Of a DNA stretch of 64,000 nucleotides, positions 47,730-58,000 are shown piece by piece. The notes under the pieces were generated by a model. The model saw nothing but the letters and a program-made list of their open reading frames with translations. It was not told the DNA's origin and did no database searches. The position numbers and the translations under genes were made by a program. The stretch is from Yamagishiella unicocca (Eukaryota > Chlorophyta > Chlorophyceae > Chlamydomonadales > Volvocaceae): positions 62,001-126,000 of the forward strand of contig BDSL01000045.1 in the NCBI GenBank assembly GCA_003116995.1, written 5' to 3'. Positions within the stretch are counted from its first letter, which is position 1, and each line of letters begins with the position of its first letter.

Positions 47730-48187
47730 ATGAGCCGAAACGGGCCACCGCACCAGGACCAGGCCCGACTGTGGCGCGACATGTTCCAGGCAGTATTCCC
47801 CGACCTGGGCGTGTTCAAAGGTGGCATGAAGGTATGGTGGGTGCTACACAAGCAGCTTTACGCTGAATTCCGAGTAGCATGAACGTCATATCAACAAATT
47901 CGCAATCACGCACAGGTCGCAAGCCTGACGGGATCGCTTAGTTTCTCCCTTCTGATATTTGGAGCTGTTTGGGTGAGAGTGACTGTGCCGAAGACTGACC
48001 GGTAACGGTGATCGCTGATCGGTGTAGGAAAAACATCCGCCACTTTCGGTATTGGAGGCTGCTGATGCTTCCGATTACTCTCGTTATGCCCCCCCCTCAG
48101 TATGCAAGCCGCGAGTACGATGCAGCGCGGGGAGCCCAGCGCGAGTCCCCACAAATTGATGCCGAGAGCCACAAGAGCCACACTTGA
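47730..48187 (+). CDS. Small single-span membrane protein, 81 aa, 3 exons
   Basis: Exons 47730-47831, 47916-47972 and 48101-48187 join in frame (246 nt). The N-terminal half (QARLWRDMFQAVFPDLGVFKGGMK) is a soluble helix. The middle exon is almost exactly one membrane span (VASLTGSLSFSLLIFGAVW). The C-terminus (YASREYDAARGAQRE...) is short and charged. Size and layout resemble accessory subunits of respiratory complexes, but I cannot assign it to a family. A TGTAA at 48279-48283, 92 bp past the stop, is a good chlorophyte poly(A) signal and supports the model. The upstream sequence allows only TTG starts, so ATG 47730 is preferred. Confidence 0.7.
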
Positions 48188-48278
48188 GTGGGCCTAGTAA
48201 TTCCAACATGCATATCGAATTGCTGCCATCATTTCCTGCACTGTTTGCAATCGATATTGTGGTTCGAACCCTTGAGCA

Positions 48279-48283
48279 TGTAA
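48279..48283 (+). terminator. TGTAA poly(A) signal for the 81-aa protein gene
   Basis: TGTAA 92 bp after the stop codon and about 110 bp before the next gene's ATG. TGTAA is the usual polyadenylation signal in chlorophyte algae (established knowledge). Confidence 0.6.
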
Positions 48284-48396
48284 ACCCTTGTACGGCGTGG
48301 GTCGGCGGCGCCAGGCGCATATAAAAATGGCAGTATGCCCATATTTCTATATCCTTGAAAGCTTCTCTGGATGTAAACAAACACACTGGTGTCAGG

Positions 48397-48735
48397 ATGC
48401 CTCTCTATGAGCTCCTCTGCCTCGCCAAGCCTGCGGCTCGAGGAGAGCTGGTGGCTCTAATCAAGGGCCTAGGTGATGTTGTATACCAAAATGGTGGCTT
48501 TGTAACCCAACTGAAGAGTTATGGCGAGCAGCATCTTGCTTACGACATCCGGAGGCCTTTCGAGAAGTATGATCGAGCTCAGATTTGGCAAATGGACTTC
48601 GTGTCTAATGTGGATGCCCTGAAGCCTTTGGACCACGAGCTTCACGTCAGCGATAAGGTGTTGCGATGGACAGTTGTTAAGCGTCCAATGGCGACGAAGC
48701 AGACGACGTCTCAGGCGCTGGGCGAACGCCGCTGA
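48397..48735 (+). CDS. MRPS6: Ribosomal protein bS6 family, probably mitochondrial, 112 aa, intronless
   Basis: A single exon from ATG 48397 to TGA at 48733-48735. The sequence MPLYELLCLAKP, then ELVALIKGLGDVVYQNGGFV, LKSYGEQHLAYDIRRPFEKYD and VDALKPLDHELHVSDKVLRW follows the S6 ferredoxin-like fold (beta-alpha-beta-beta-alpha-beta), including the YE...L first strand and the final ...D..VLRW strand. S6 binds 16S-type rRNA with S18 in the small-subunit platform. There is no long transit peptide; the protein starts directly with the S6 domain, as mitochondrial S6 often does, so mitochondrial location is inferred. The gene lies 210 bp downstream of the 81-aa protein gene on the same strand. Confidence 0.9.
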   Translation: MPLYELLCLAKPAARGELVALIKGLGDVVYQNGGFVTQLKSYGEQHLAYDIRRPFEKYDRAQIWQMDFVSNVDALKPLDHELHVSDKVLRWTVVKRPMATKQTTSQALGERR

Positions 48736-49626
48736 GCACACCTGTTCATTCTTCATCTATCGCCTTCAACAAGAAGATATTTTGGCTCCCCATTTTGGAT
48801 CCTCAGCTTTATCACGACGTCGCTTATCTAAGGGTGAGCTGGTTCATTTGGCGTATTAATCGGTGGCGGTGGCGGCGGCGCATGGCAACCTATGAGCGAG
48901 TGACGATCAAAAAGTTATCCCTGTCCGAAACTGCCACAAGGCCGGCAGGTCATGTGGATTAACATTAGCTCTATCTGACGCTCTTATGGTTCGCTTCCCG
49001 CCGCTTCCGCCTTGTGTTGTGTTTGCATTCCCATCTCCCTTGCACTAATTCATTCGGCAATGATGAATGGAAATTAACAAGCTCAACAGATCTGAGCTTT
49101 CGCTTTGCTGACAACTTCCCCGCTGTACTGAGCCGACACATTGCACCTATCCTCTGTGTGGATGATGATATACCACAACTAAGTCGGATTCCTTCTGATC
49201 GCAAGATATGTAGTAAAGTTGTGCACAGACACACAGACCGATATGACCCACCCTATCTACATGGCTGCAGGTTGAAGGGTCAATCTATGTACGACAAGAC
49301 AGGAGCGCCTGCGTTTTTGGCTGTGTTGCGGCTACGGTTCGATGTATATACAATTAATTGAATCCCTTGACCGCTGAATATCATGAATTGTACCCCTCGC
49401 CAATTTTTTGTCGTTTAAGCAGTACAGTTTAAGCACCAACACAATGCGTGTATATGTACTCCCCGTGTCGCAAATTGGTGACGTGTGGCTAGTGAGTGGA
49501 CATGTGCTAATGACATGTGGTAGTGACGTGTGGACATAAGTGATAAGTGGACATGTAGTGAGTGACGTGTGTTTTCCTTTCTAAGCGAGTGACATACATT
49601 ATAGAGTGAGTGACATGCGTGTGGTA

Positions 49627-49997
49627 GTGAGTGACAGGTGGCAGTGAGTAACATACTCATTACAAAGTTAGTCAAGCAAGGAGCCCAGGCACGTTCAGGT
49701 TCCATTCTGTTGTCAATGAATCAGTGATGCCTTGTAACGACAACTATCTGGATATTGAATATTACTGTATCATTTTTCACTTTCGCTTGCATTCAATGAG
49801 ATATCTAATAAATGCGTATTGAGTGATACGTGGCAGTGACTAACATACGCATTACATAGTCAGTCAAGCAGCCCAGGCACGTTCAGGTTTCATTCTGTTG
49901 TCAATGAATCCATAGATAGTGCCTTATAACGACAACTACCTGGATATAGGTTACCACTGTATCATTTTTCACTTTCGCTTGCATTCATTGAGATTTC
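49627..49997. repeat. Tandem duplication, unit about 185-190 bp, 2 diverged copies
   Basis: Landmarks such as CCCAGGCACGTTCAGG (49685 and 49873), TTGTCAATGAATC, AACGACAACTA and CACTTTCGCTTGCATTCA recur in the same order about 188 bp apart, with substitutions and small indels. Confidence 0.85.
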
Positions 49998-50200
49998 TAA
50001 TCAAAGGATCCAATGCATAGTCGCAAGTACTGTTACAAAGTCATTGCGCAGTTCTACAACAGTTACATGTGCACATTCACCAGAGTCACTTAACACAACC
50101 AGAGTCACTAAACACAATGAAGAGTTAAAATTAAAAAAAAAACAGTCAAAATGTCTCTTTTTGTTTCTAAACCAAACCCCCCTCCACCAATCCCTCCTCC

Positions 50201-50227
50201 CTCGCATCCACGGGTCGTCCTCGAATC
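50201..50227 (+). repeat. GCATCCACGGG-family element at the DNAJC8 stop
   Basis: CTCGCATCCACGGGTCGTCC then TCGAATC, 15 bp downstream (on the minus strand) of the DNAJC8 stop codon, so it would be in the 3' UTR. It is the only copy found outside an intron. Confidence 0.8.
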
Positions 50228-50241
50228 CCCCGACAGATGGC

Positions 50242-52857
50242 TTAGTCCTTCTTAGGCCCGGCTGGCTTGGGCGCTGCTGGTCGAAACTGCTCTCCTGCCG
50301 GTCTTTGCACGTACAACTTCTCCTGCATGGTACGTTGCATGAACATACTCGGTTTTAAACACCTTGGGGGCATCAGTGGCGTACATCAGCGTCAATACAT
50401 CTGTCGAAATGAACTGCGACCAGGAGGTACTTCGTGATCACAATCTCCGAACACGGTGTGTGCACTGAGACCCACATGCCCACCAACGCACCTCGTCGTT
50501 GGTCTTCAGCTTAGGTGGCTTCAACATGCCCGTAGACTTCTTGTTACCGCCCCCCTTGAGGTAGTCGTGCCATGTACTGACACGCTGATCGCGGTTTGTT
50601 TCCCACTGCTTCTCGTGCTCCTTCTTTGCCTTGTGGCGGTCCTTGGACTCCTGTTCCTTCTCCTCCAGTCGCAAGGTCTCCTCCTTGAGCTGTATGATAC
50701 GAGAAGTAAACCAATAGCCAATAACCAATGCATCAAGGCGTCAAAGTGCGCCTAGGGGTCAAGGCCCTATACTTGCTGTGCCGCGCAAGTGTTGTACTAC
50801 CACTTGCCTGTTGTACGACTATGTGCCCTTAGGCCCAGCCCCATGGCGAGTGGTACACACCACGCACATCCACGACCGGAAAGCCATCACCCTTGCGTGT
50901 TCAATAAATACATCGAATGCCACGTACCCGTTTGCCCAGCTTGCGCTTACGCCACTCGCTGCGCGCCAGCACGTCCCGTGCCTTCATCTTCCAGCGTTCG
51001 TGGAACTCCTCCGTCGTCTCCCACTCCGCCTCAATACCGTCCCTCCCTTCCTGAGTTGTTCGGCAGCGGCGCCACAATGGCGTTTTAAATGATAATGAAC
51101 AACTTGGTGGTTGGTGCTCTGAAGCCAAAGTACGTATGTTTACGCTGATTCTGGGCACCGAGTACGGTAGTCAAACGTGTACGCGAAAGGGGCACATTCG
51201 GCTCGAACAGACTGACGCAAGTCCCTGGGGAGGCTGACGCCGTCCTTGCACCCCCAAGCACTCAACCCACCTCGTGCAGCAAGCTAGCCACGCGAACAAG
51301 GTTGTCGTGCTTGGTCTCCTTGCGCCGCTCCTTGCGAAGCTCCTCTGCGCGCAGACAAATGAGCAGCTGGCTCTTTGAGTCCGCTCAGGTCAAATGATGA
51401 AGTGTGTATGGCCTTGCAATAGGACTACAGATCATTTGCAGAGACCAAGCCTGCCCAATGACTCCGGTAAACCCACCCGTGCAGAAGGGCAGCAGACTGT
51501 ATACCAGTGTTATGGACGAACCTCTGCCAGGTCGTGCGCGACATGGCAACCTTAAGACATAGACTGTTTAGGCGAAGTGGCTGCTTGGGGCGGCTAAGGA
51601 CGAAGCGGTACGACGGACTGCGACAGCTCGCAAAGCCGGCTCCTTGATATTGTGCAGTTCCCGCACTACCTTCCGATCACTTCAGCCATTGCGAAATTTC
51701 GTGTCATGAGTTGCAAGGCCTTGCCACAGCCCTAGCTTATGACCAAAATACCAAAACCCGTGGGTGGCTGGGCTCGCGCGTAGGTGGCTGGGCTTGGGGT
51801 AGGTGAGTGGGTTGGGTTGCTCTGTTTCACAGGAGTGTGAAACCGAGCGCTGCCCCCGTTAGTCCCGTGCGTCCGCTCTATCTCTGCCGCCGCCCTTGCA
51901 GCATGGTGGCAGAGGGTCAACTGCCCCGGAAATGTTTCTTTCCTGAGCGAAATCCACGACGTGGCCGGGTGCTTGTACATTGCGGCAGCAAAGACTCATC
52001 TGGGCCCACATACCGTAGCATACCATCACCCAACCCTTCACCCATTGGCATAATTGGCTTTGCCCAGTATGCCGTCATTACGTCTCTACGTTGTCACAGG
52101 AACTACGTAAGTGTTGGCAATACCCCGTGACCGTAAATGAACAATTGTTGATTGTAACTTACCCTTTGCTATGTCCAAGACACGTATGAGCGACTCCCGC
52201 TTCTCGTCGTTTTGCAGGTCCTTCTGTGCCTCCCCAAGGACTGCAGCAAACAGCCATATAAGTGGGTATGCGTTCCTCAACCACCAGGAATTGAAACACA
52301 CGTGTTATTTGTTAGTCTTGGAACTACCAAAGGTATCCAATGCCATTGCACCGTCTTGCGCTGGCAGGTGGTCTCACCAAAGAATACCCCACCCGACTCC
52401 CACTATGCGGGTCCACCATACCCTCACAATTCAGCCGCCCCCGTACTCACTATCGAAAGCTGTGGAGGCCTGTGGATGCTTGCACTTGTCCGGATGCACC
52501 ATAAGCGACAGCTTGCGGTACTGGCGCTTGACATCATCCGGAGTGGCATCAAATCGCAGGTTCAGCTTCTCAAACGGATTAAGCTTGAATGCCCAGAGGA
52601 TGCGATTGACCTCATTGTCGCGGTCGACTTCTTTAAGGTCCGAGAAGAAGCTCTGCGTAAGACAATTTGGCAACTTTGACATCTGCTGTGCGGAGCGCGA
52701 ATGTCCGCTATAAATTCGAGCTTGCCTTTAGCAGGTCCTCTGGATCTAACGCCTCCAGCTCCTCGGGAGTTGGTCTGGCCGCTTGCGCGCCATCTTGTGT
52801 TTGGGCTGTGCTGCTGGGACCCGGGCCAGCTGCGTCCGTGGTAACTACGTCGGCCAT
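50242..52857 (-). CDS. DNAJC8: DnaJ homolog subfamily C member 8 (SPF31-like), 295 aa, 7 exons
   Basis: Minus-strand exons 52857-52726, 52652-52451, 52240-52163, 51344-51271, 51050-50928, 50689-50492 and 50322-50242 join in frame (888 nt). The J domain (about 45-130) has KLNPFEKLNL, helix II VKRQYRKLSLMVHPDK with HPD at 97-99, and the ILGEAQKDLQN helix. A long charged coiled-coil follows (EELRKERRKETK..., WRKRKLGKR, EEKEQESKDRHKAKKEHEKQWE), then RDQRVSTWHDYLK and PPKLK, which match the conserved C-terminal block of DNAJC8. The human protein is found with spliceosomes and regulates SRPK1 (family knowledge). The first intron starts GC, not GT (AAG|GCAAGC), a GC-AG intron. The tail after PPKLKTNDE (EKLYVQRPAGEQF...) is longer than in animals. 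Confidence 0.95.
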
Positions 52858-53336
52858 AAATATAATATCTTGAGTACTTTGTAGGTACTTTGTGGAAAAT
52901 TAAAACTTGCAGAGAACAATTCCTGGACAGGCCGAAGGCAGAGGTGTGGAACTGACTAAAATATGAATTCCTTTCGGGATATGCCTTACATTTATACACA
53001 CACAGACCGAATAATAAATTGCATTGTGGGGTCACAACTCAGAAGCCATGAATCCGTACAAGAATGTTTTCTTCCATCGCCAACCTTCTGTTCCTCCACC
53101 CACAGCACTAATACCTCTCTCCACTCTACTACATAAGAGATGTTTCTGCAGGCCTTTCACGAAAAGTATGCATGCAGTCTGGCTGCGGGCCAGTTCCCGC
53201 ACGCAATACACAGTAAGCAAACCTCCATAACGCGATAGGTATCGTCTGACGTCATGTCATGGCCAAGCGAAAAGTATGCGTGTCATCTTTCTGCTGATGG
53301 CCCATGGGTTGACAGCTTATACATTCCTCCGCGGCG
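52858..53336. other. Spacer between the EBP 3' end and the DNAJC8 start (both minus strand)
   Basis: 479 bp. TTACA at 52986-52990 is TGTAA on the minus strand, 347 bp past the EBP stop, and is the best poly(A) signal for EBP. The 130 bp between it and the DNAJC8 ATG are AT-rich and would hold the DNAJC8 promoter. Confidence 0.55.
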
Positions 53337-54737
53337 TTAGGCAGCCTTCTTCTTCTTGGTCATAAGTTTCCTGCGGCAAAAAAACCGATTAGGCCCAAGC
53401 GCCTCCCCCCATACCCAATCAAACAACATTTATTAAGCGCGCGCCCAATGACGTTCCTCCTCCTTACCCCGTGGCCCCCACGGCTGTGTTTATGTTCTTC
53501 GCGCAGTAGATGATGCATGTGACTGGAATAATAATCCAAATGGCGTTAGCGCCAATGAAGTAACCCCAGAAGTAAAGGGGCTCGGAGCGGCTGTGCTTTC
53601 CGAAACCTGAGCACCAGCATCCAAGGACAAAGTGAGAATTACATAGCCAACGCAAGGGCCCCGCTCGATGTGCCCCTGAACATTCCCCAATAACGACACG
53701 TTATGCATGCGCCACGGAGATTGACACCCAGACAGCTGCCATGCCGCAAGAACGTATCAAGTATCAAAACCCACAGCGCCGATTTCCGCAACCTTACCTT
53801 CGTGCATGCAAGTCAGGTAGTAAAGCACGTCGCCGTACAGCTGACCAAGGGAAACCAACATCATAGTGCTGAAGCGCCAGGCAGTGCGGTTGAGAATCCC
53901 GTAGACAATCAGGAAACATATTGGACCCCACACAAAAGCGGTAATGCCCTCCATTTGGACAATGAAGGCATCACGCGTAGCGTAGCGTGAGTCTGCCTTA
54001 GTGTACTCCTTCCCTGCGTTGAGCAATAGAGGGCATTGGGGACGTAAGTTACGGAGGGGGAAGACTCTTACAATTTTAAAAGCCTGAGGGGCCAAGTCCC
54101 GGGTGCCCAAGGTGATGCTCCATCCCCTCCGCCTCCCAATCTACGGCCAGGCCCCTAATGGATAACCAGTAGGTGGTGGTGAGGGCACCGGCCTCGTCCG
54201 CCTACAACCATAGCCTCAAGGTACATCGATAATGGCACAACCTCGTATTCCGAAGTCCCGGGTTTTCCCGCCCAACAGCTGGACTCACAGATTTCATTCA
54301 GAATGTTCCCACTTTCATCCTGGTAAAATTTGCTGTTTGCAACCACGTTTCCTGCACACAGAGCGCTGAATGGCTATGTCAAAGTGGTGTAAAAATCGCA
54401 GCTACATGCGGCGCCGGCTTGCGTGCTAACATCGTACGCACCTTCGATCACGAGATGGATAATGCCAGTACACATCCACCATCCTGCCCAGAGCCTCTCG
54501 GTCGTTGTCAAGTACTTGTAGCGCCCTGAACACCGCGAGTTTTAGGTGCGATTATTGGCGCGCTTCTAACCGTGTAAATGTAAATGGAAGCTAACCTGTA
54601 AGCACAAACATGAACACGACGACAAGCGCTGAGCATCCGAAGAAGACTGTGAGAATAGTCTCATAGGAAAGCACGTTTGGCACGAAGCCCGTCAACTCAA
54701 TCCCTTCAGGGACATATGGATGCTTCGTGGTCACCAT
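53337..54737 (-). CDS. EBP: Emopamil-binding protein: sterol delta8-delta7 isomerase, 225 aa, 6 exons
   Basis: Minus-strand exons 54737-54596, 54525-54442, 54351-54289, 54013-53798, 53606-53468 and 53370-53337 join in frame (678 nt). EBP shifts the sterol B-ring double bond from C8 to C7 in the endoplasmic reticulum during sterol synthesis (ergosterol in green algae). The sequence has HPYVPEGIEL at the start, IIHLVIEG (His71, Glu75), EIWKEYTKADSRY, IVQMEGITAFVWGP (Glu118, Thr121) and YFWGYFIGANAIWIIIP (Asn189). These fit the active-site His/Glu/Glu/Thr/Asn of the human enzyme at nearly the same spacing. Several hydrophobic spans and a lysine-rich C-terminus (KLMTKKKKAA), a KKxx-like ER-retention tail, agree with ER location. 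The gene is divergent from the IQ/WW gene. Confidence 0.95.
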
Positions 54738-55029
54738 TTTGTTACTGCTACAGGATTCCGTGTCCCGTCAAAGCGTCAATATTGAAGTCTTCCTACGTGC
54801 TCCGGAGTCAGATACGACAAGTCATTGCCAACGAAGGGTTACGTTAAAACTTGAAATTCCTTCCAATTCCCTGCACTGAAGCCTGTCACCGTGTAGTATA
54901 TAGTCTGTAACTTCAGGCTTGATGCTGTACGTGTAAGGGGCCGGTGGACGCGGGCCCCATAGGAAAGCTGAACAACGGCATCTGAAACATGTAATACAAT
55001 ATGAGTCATGGGCTCAGGGAGTGGACGTG
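54738..55029. promoter_or_regulatory. Putative bidirectional promoter between EBP (-) and the IQ/WW gene (+)
   Basis: 292 bp between divergent start codons. It is less GC-rich than the coding DNA and holds no ORF. The plus-strand start at 55030 is itself tentative, so the right-hand border may move. Confidence 0.45.
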
Positions 55030-58000
55030 ATGGCAGCGCCTTTACAGAAGGCGCAAGAGCGCTTGGCGCTCCATGAAGTCATCCGCGTGGGAGTCGGCCG
55101 TCAGGAGGACCTACGTCTCCTTCAGAATGCAAGTCAGACGCTTAGCTTTGTAGGGCTCGGAACGCGAATGAAAGCATCGTAATAGACATGGTGGAGGCGC
55201 AGCATTGCACGTCCTAACCCCTCCGGACTTGCCGTCATCCGGTAGCGTGCCAACCGCCGCATCGTACCAACTGCCACGCGGCGCCGCTGTACTACCTGCC
55301 CTTTTCGACCCCTGAAGTAGCCACGTTGCCCGCGAAGCATCCCACCCCATGGCATGGAACCCCACAACGCAGGCCTTTGTTCCTGCTGTCGCCGATCGCA
55401 GCATCCCCCAACACCTACCTCATCACCACGATGGCTTCTAACCATCCATTCATCCCACGCGCACACGGAACAACTCTTAGAGAATGCGCACATTCCCCGG
55501 TCCTCCGCGCCAAGAGTCTCCTACGTTGGTCCGCGCGTTTCCTCTCCTCCCCTCCCCCTATTATTGTAACCCCTCCCCTCAACACACACGCACGCCGCCC
55601 CTCGCCCCCGCGAGTACAGCACCAACCCCCATGACCGCATCCATGCGCGTGTAATAACAAATGGACAAACGCTGATGTTCGGAATGCATAAAGTGAAAAG
55701 CAGCAGCGCCCGTGTGTGCATGTGTGTGTGTGTGCGTGCGCGTGTGGGCCCCGCAGGTGGCCCTGCAGGCCTGCTGCCTGCCGCCCGCCTCCGTGGCGCA
55801 GCTGCTGCGGGAGGCGGCCCTGCGCGAGGAGTGGCGGGCGGGGCGCGAGGCGGCGCTGCTAGAGTCGCTGCGCTCGCTGTCCCTGGCCAGCCTGGCGGGG
55901 GGTGGATGCCTCAGCGCCGCAGACGGGCGGCTGCTGGCCGAGCAGGTGGCGGCCCTGACCGAGGTGCGCCAGGGAGGGTCGCGGAAGTCACGCCGGCGGA
56001 CGAAGTGCGCTGGCCGGTGGCGCGTCTCGCATCCCGGTGGGGCAGGGGCCAGGGCCCCGGGGCAGTGGAACGCCCCCGGGCGGACGCAGAACTGGTCCCG
56101 GCAATGAGCATTAGCAGCGTTCGCAACAGCGGGCAGCGACACACGCGATCCTCCAGTTATTTGATTAGTTATCCAGTTGGCTGTTATAGATGTCGACAAA
56201 GCCAAGGCCACTGAGGGGCGAGGTCGGCACCCCCCTACATCCCTCCCCCCTCCGCCCATGCGCCTTCACGGCGCCAACGTCCCCGTTTCCACCCTCTCCT
56301 TCCCGCCCTCCCACCGGGAACCGACCGGTCTTTCGCGCCGGCCGCCCCAGATGCTGGAGCAACAGCAGCAGCGCAGGCAGCAGAGAGCCGCGGGCACGGG
56401 ACAGCGGCTGGGCACCAGCCACCGAGGCAGGGGCGGCCCTGGCACCAGCAAGCCCGCAGGTGCTGCCGGCAGCGCAGGCCACAACAGCGTCGGGGCTCTT
56501 CCCTCGGTTGGAGGAGCTCTCAGGGCCTACCAGGGGACACGGCCGCACTCGCGAGGGCGACTGGTCGCGGCCTCGGGCAGTGAGGGGCTAGGCCGGCAGC
56601 GACCCCCCTCAACGCCCCCTGGAGCCTCCACGCACCCCGGCCTGGCGCGCTCGACGTCCGCCGGGTGCGGATTCGGATCATTGTACGACACCGGGGTGGA
56701 TCGGGCGCAGCAGCGGCAGCGCCTGGCGGGCGGCAGTGCCCCTGCCGCCACTGTGGCCGCGGCAGCGGCGATCTACGGCGCCGGCCCTGCGGTTGTCGGG
56801 ACCCCTGCGCGGGGGCTGCGGAGCAGCAACGGCGGTGGGCGTCGTACGAGTGGCCCCGAAACCAGCGGCGCCGCGGGGACCGGAGCATCGTCGTGGGGCG
56901 GCCAGCGGCAGTACTCCCCGCAAGCCAGGGCTACCCCTGGGTCGGCGTACGGTCGCCCGAGGCCCAGGCCGGGCAGCGCCCCCCAGGAGCTGTTTGGAGA
57001 GGAGGGCGAGCTGCGTCCGGGGACGGCGGTGGCGGCGGCGGCGGCGGCGTCAGCCGCGGCAGCGGCGGCGGCGGCGGTGGCGGTCAACGCTCCCGGCGCT
57101 ACAAGCGGCGGAATTGGGTCCGGCCGGAATGAGCGCAGCAGCGGCTTCCGTAACCTGCTGAGGCTGCAGCAGCTGTTGATGCAGGTCGGGCGCGGGGCTC
57201 CAGGGGGGGCGGGGCCCGGCTGGGGGAAAGTGCGACGATGTCGGTGGATGGTGCGACAACATCAGATCCTCTGTCCTCTGTCCTCTGTCCGGTTGAATTC
57301 CCCGCTCCCACCGATACACGCGCCCCAGTCCCGGCTGGCAGGTCGGTTACCGTTACCGTTACTGACCGACCGACCGTTGCCGACCGTTGCCGACTCGCCC
57401 TCTGTCCCAGGGTCTGCGCGATCACGCCCAGGAGGAGGGCGAGGGCGGTGCGCTGGAGGCTCTGGCCGCCAGTGTGGCGGAAGGCCAGGACTTCTTCGCG
57501 GACTGCCTGGCGGATGCGCTGGAGGCGGCGGGACTGCCGCAGGACGCGGCGGCGGGGCGGCCCGCTCAGGGCGGCGGCGGCCACGGCGGCGGGCCCACTC
57601 GGCGGCTGCCGCTGGTGGCCTGGGACAAGCTGCTGCGGCTGGGGCAGCTGGGGCTCACCCGGGCGGACGTGGCGCGGCTGGAGCAGATCCGGCGGCAGCA
57701 GGCGGCCAGGGTCATTCAGCGCCGGGTACGCGCCGCTCGGACTGTTGGTTCTCCAGGGAGGGAGTTTTTGCGCCCTCGCGGCGAATCCACAAACCTGCTC
57801 CCCGCTGTTCCCCCCAGCCTCTCCGCCGCACTCCTCTCTCGGTCTTTCTCGCATCCACGGGTCTTCCTCGAAATCCCGCCAGGTGCGCAAGTGGCTGCGG
57901 CGGCGGTGGCACCAGCGGCGTCTCGCGGAGGCCCGCGCCCGGGCTGACACCATGCAGCGAAGGCTGAGGTACGTCCGTACGTACGTACACACGTACATGC

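Larger units (their letters stand above)
48736..50241. other. Intergenic region between convergent S6 (+) and DNAJC8 (-)
   Basis: 1.5 kb, AT-richer than the window average. 49014-49361 is open for 115 codons on the plus strand but shows no motif or splice support. 49490-49660 is rich in GTGAGTGACATGTGG-like near-repeats. 49627-49997 holds a diverged tandem duplication, annotated separately. TTACA at 50063 and 50033 (TGTAA on the minus strand) are probable DNAJC8 poly(A) signals, 175-210 bp past its stop. Confidence 0.5.

Noticed and set aside
48255..48275. GGTTCGAACCC, a perfect tRNA B-box
   Set aside because: No A-box at the right distance and no acceptor or T-stem pairing. It lies in the 3' UTR of the 81-aa protein gene.
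49014..49361. 115-codon open frame between S6 and DNAJC8
   Set aside because: No recognisable domain, no supporting splice or start context, and an AT-rich composition in which such frames can arise by chance.
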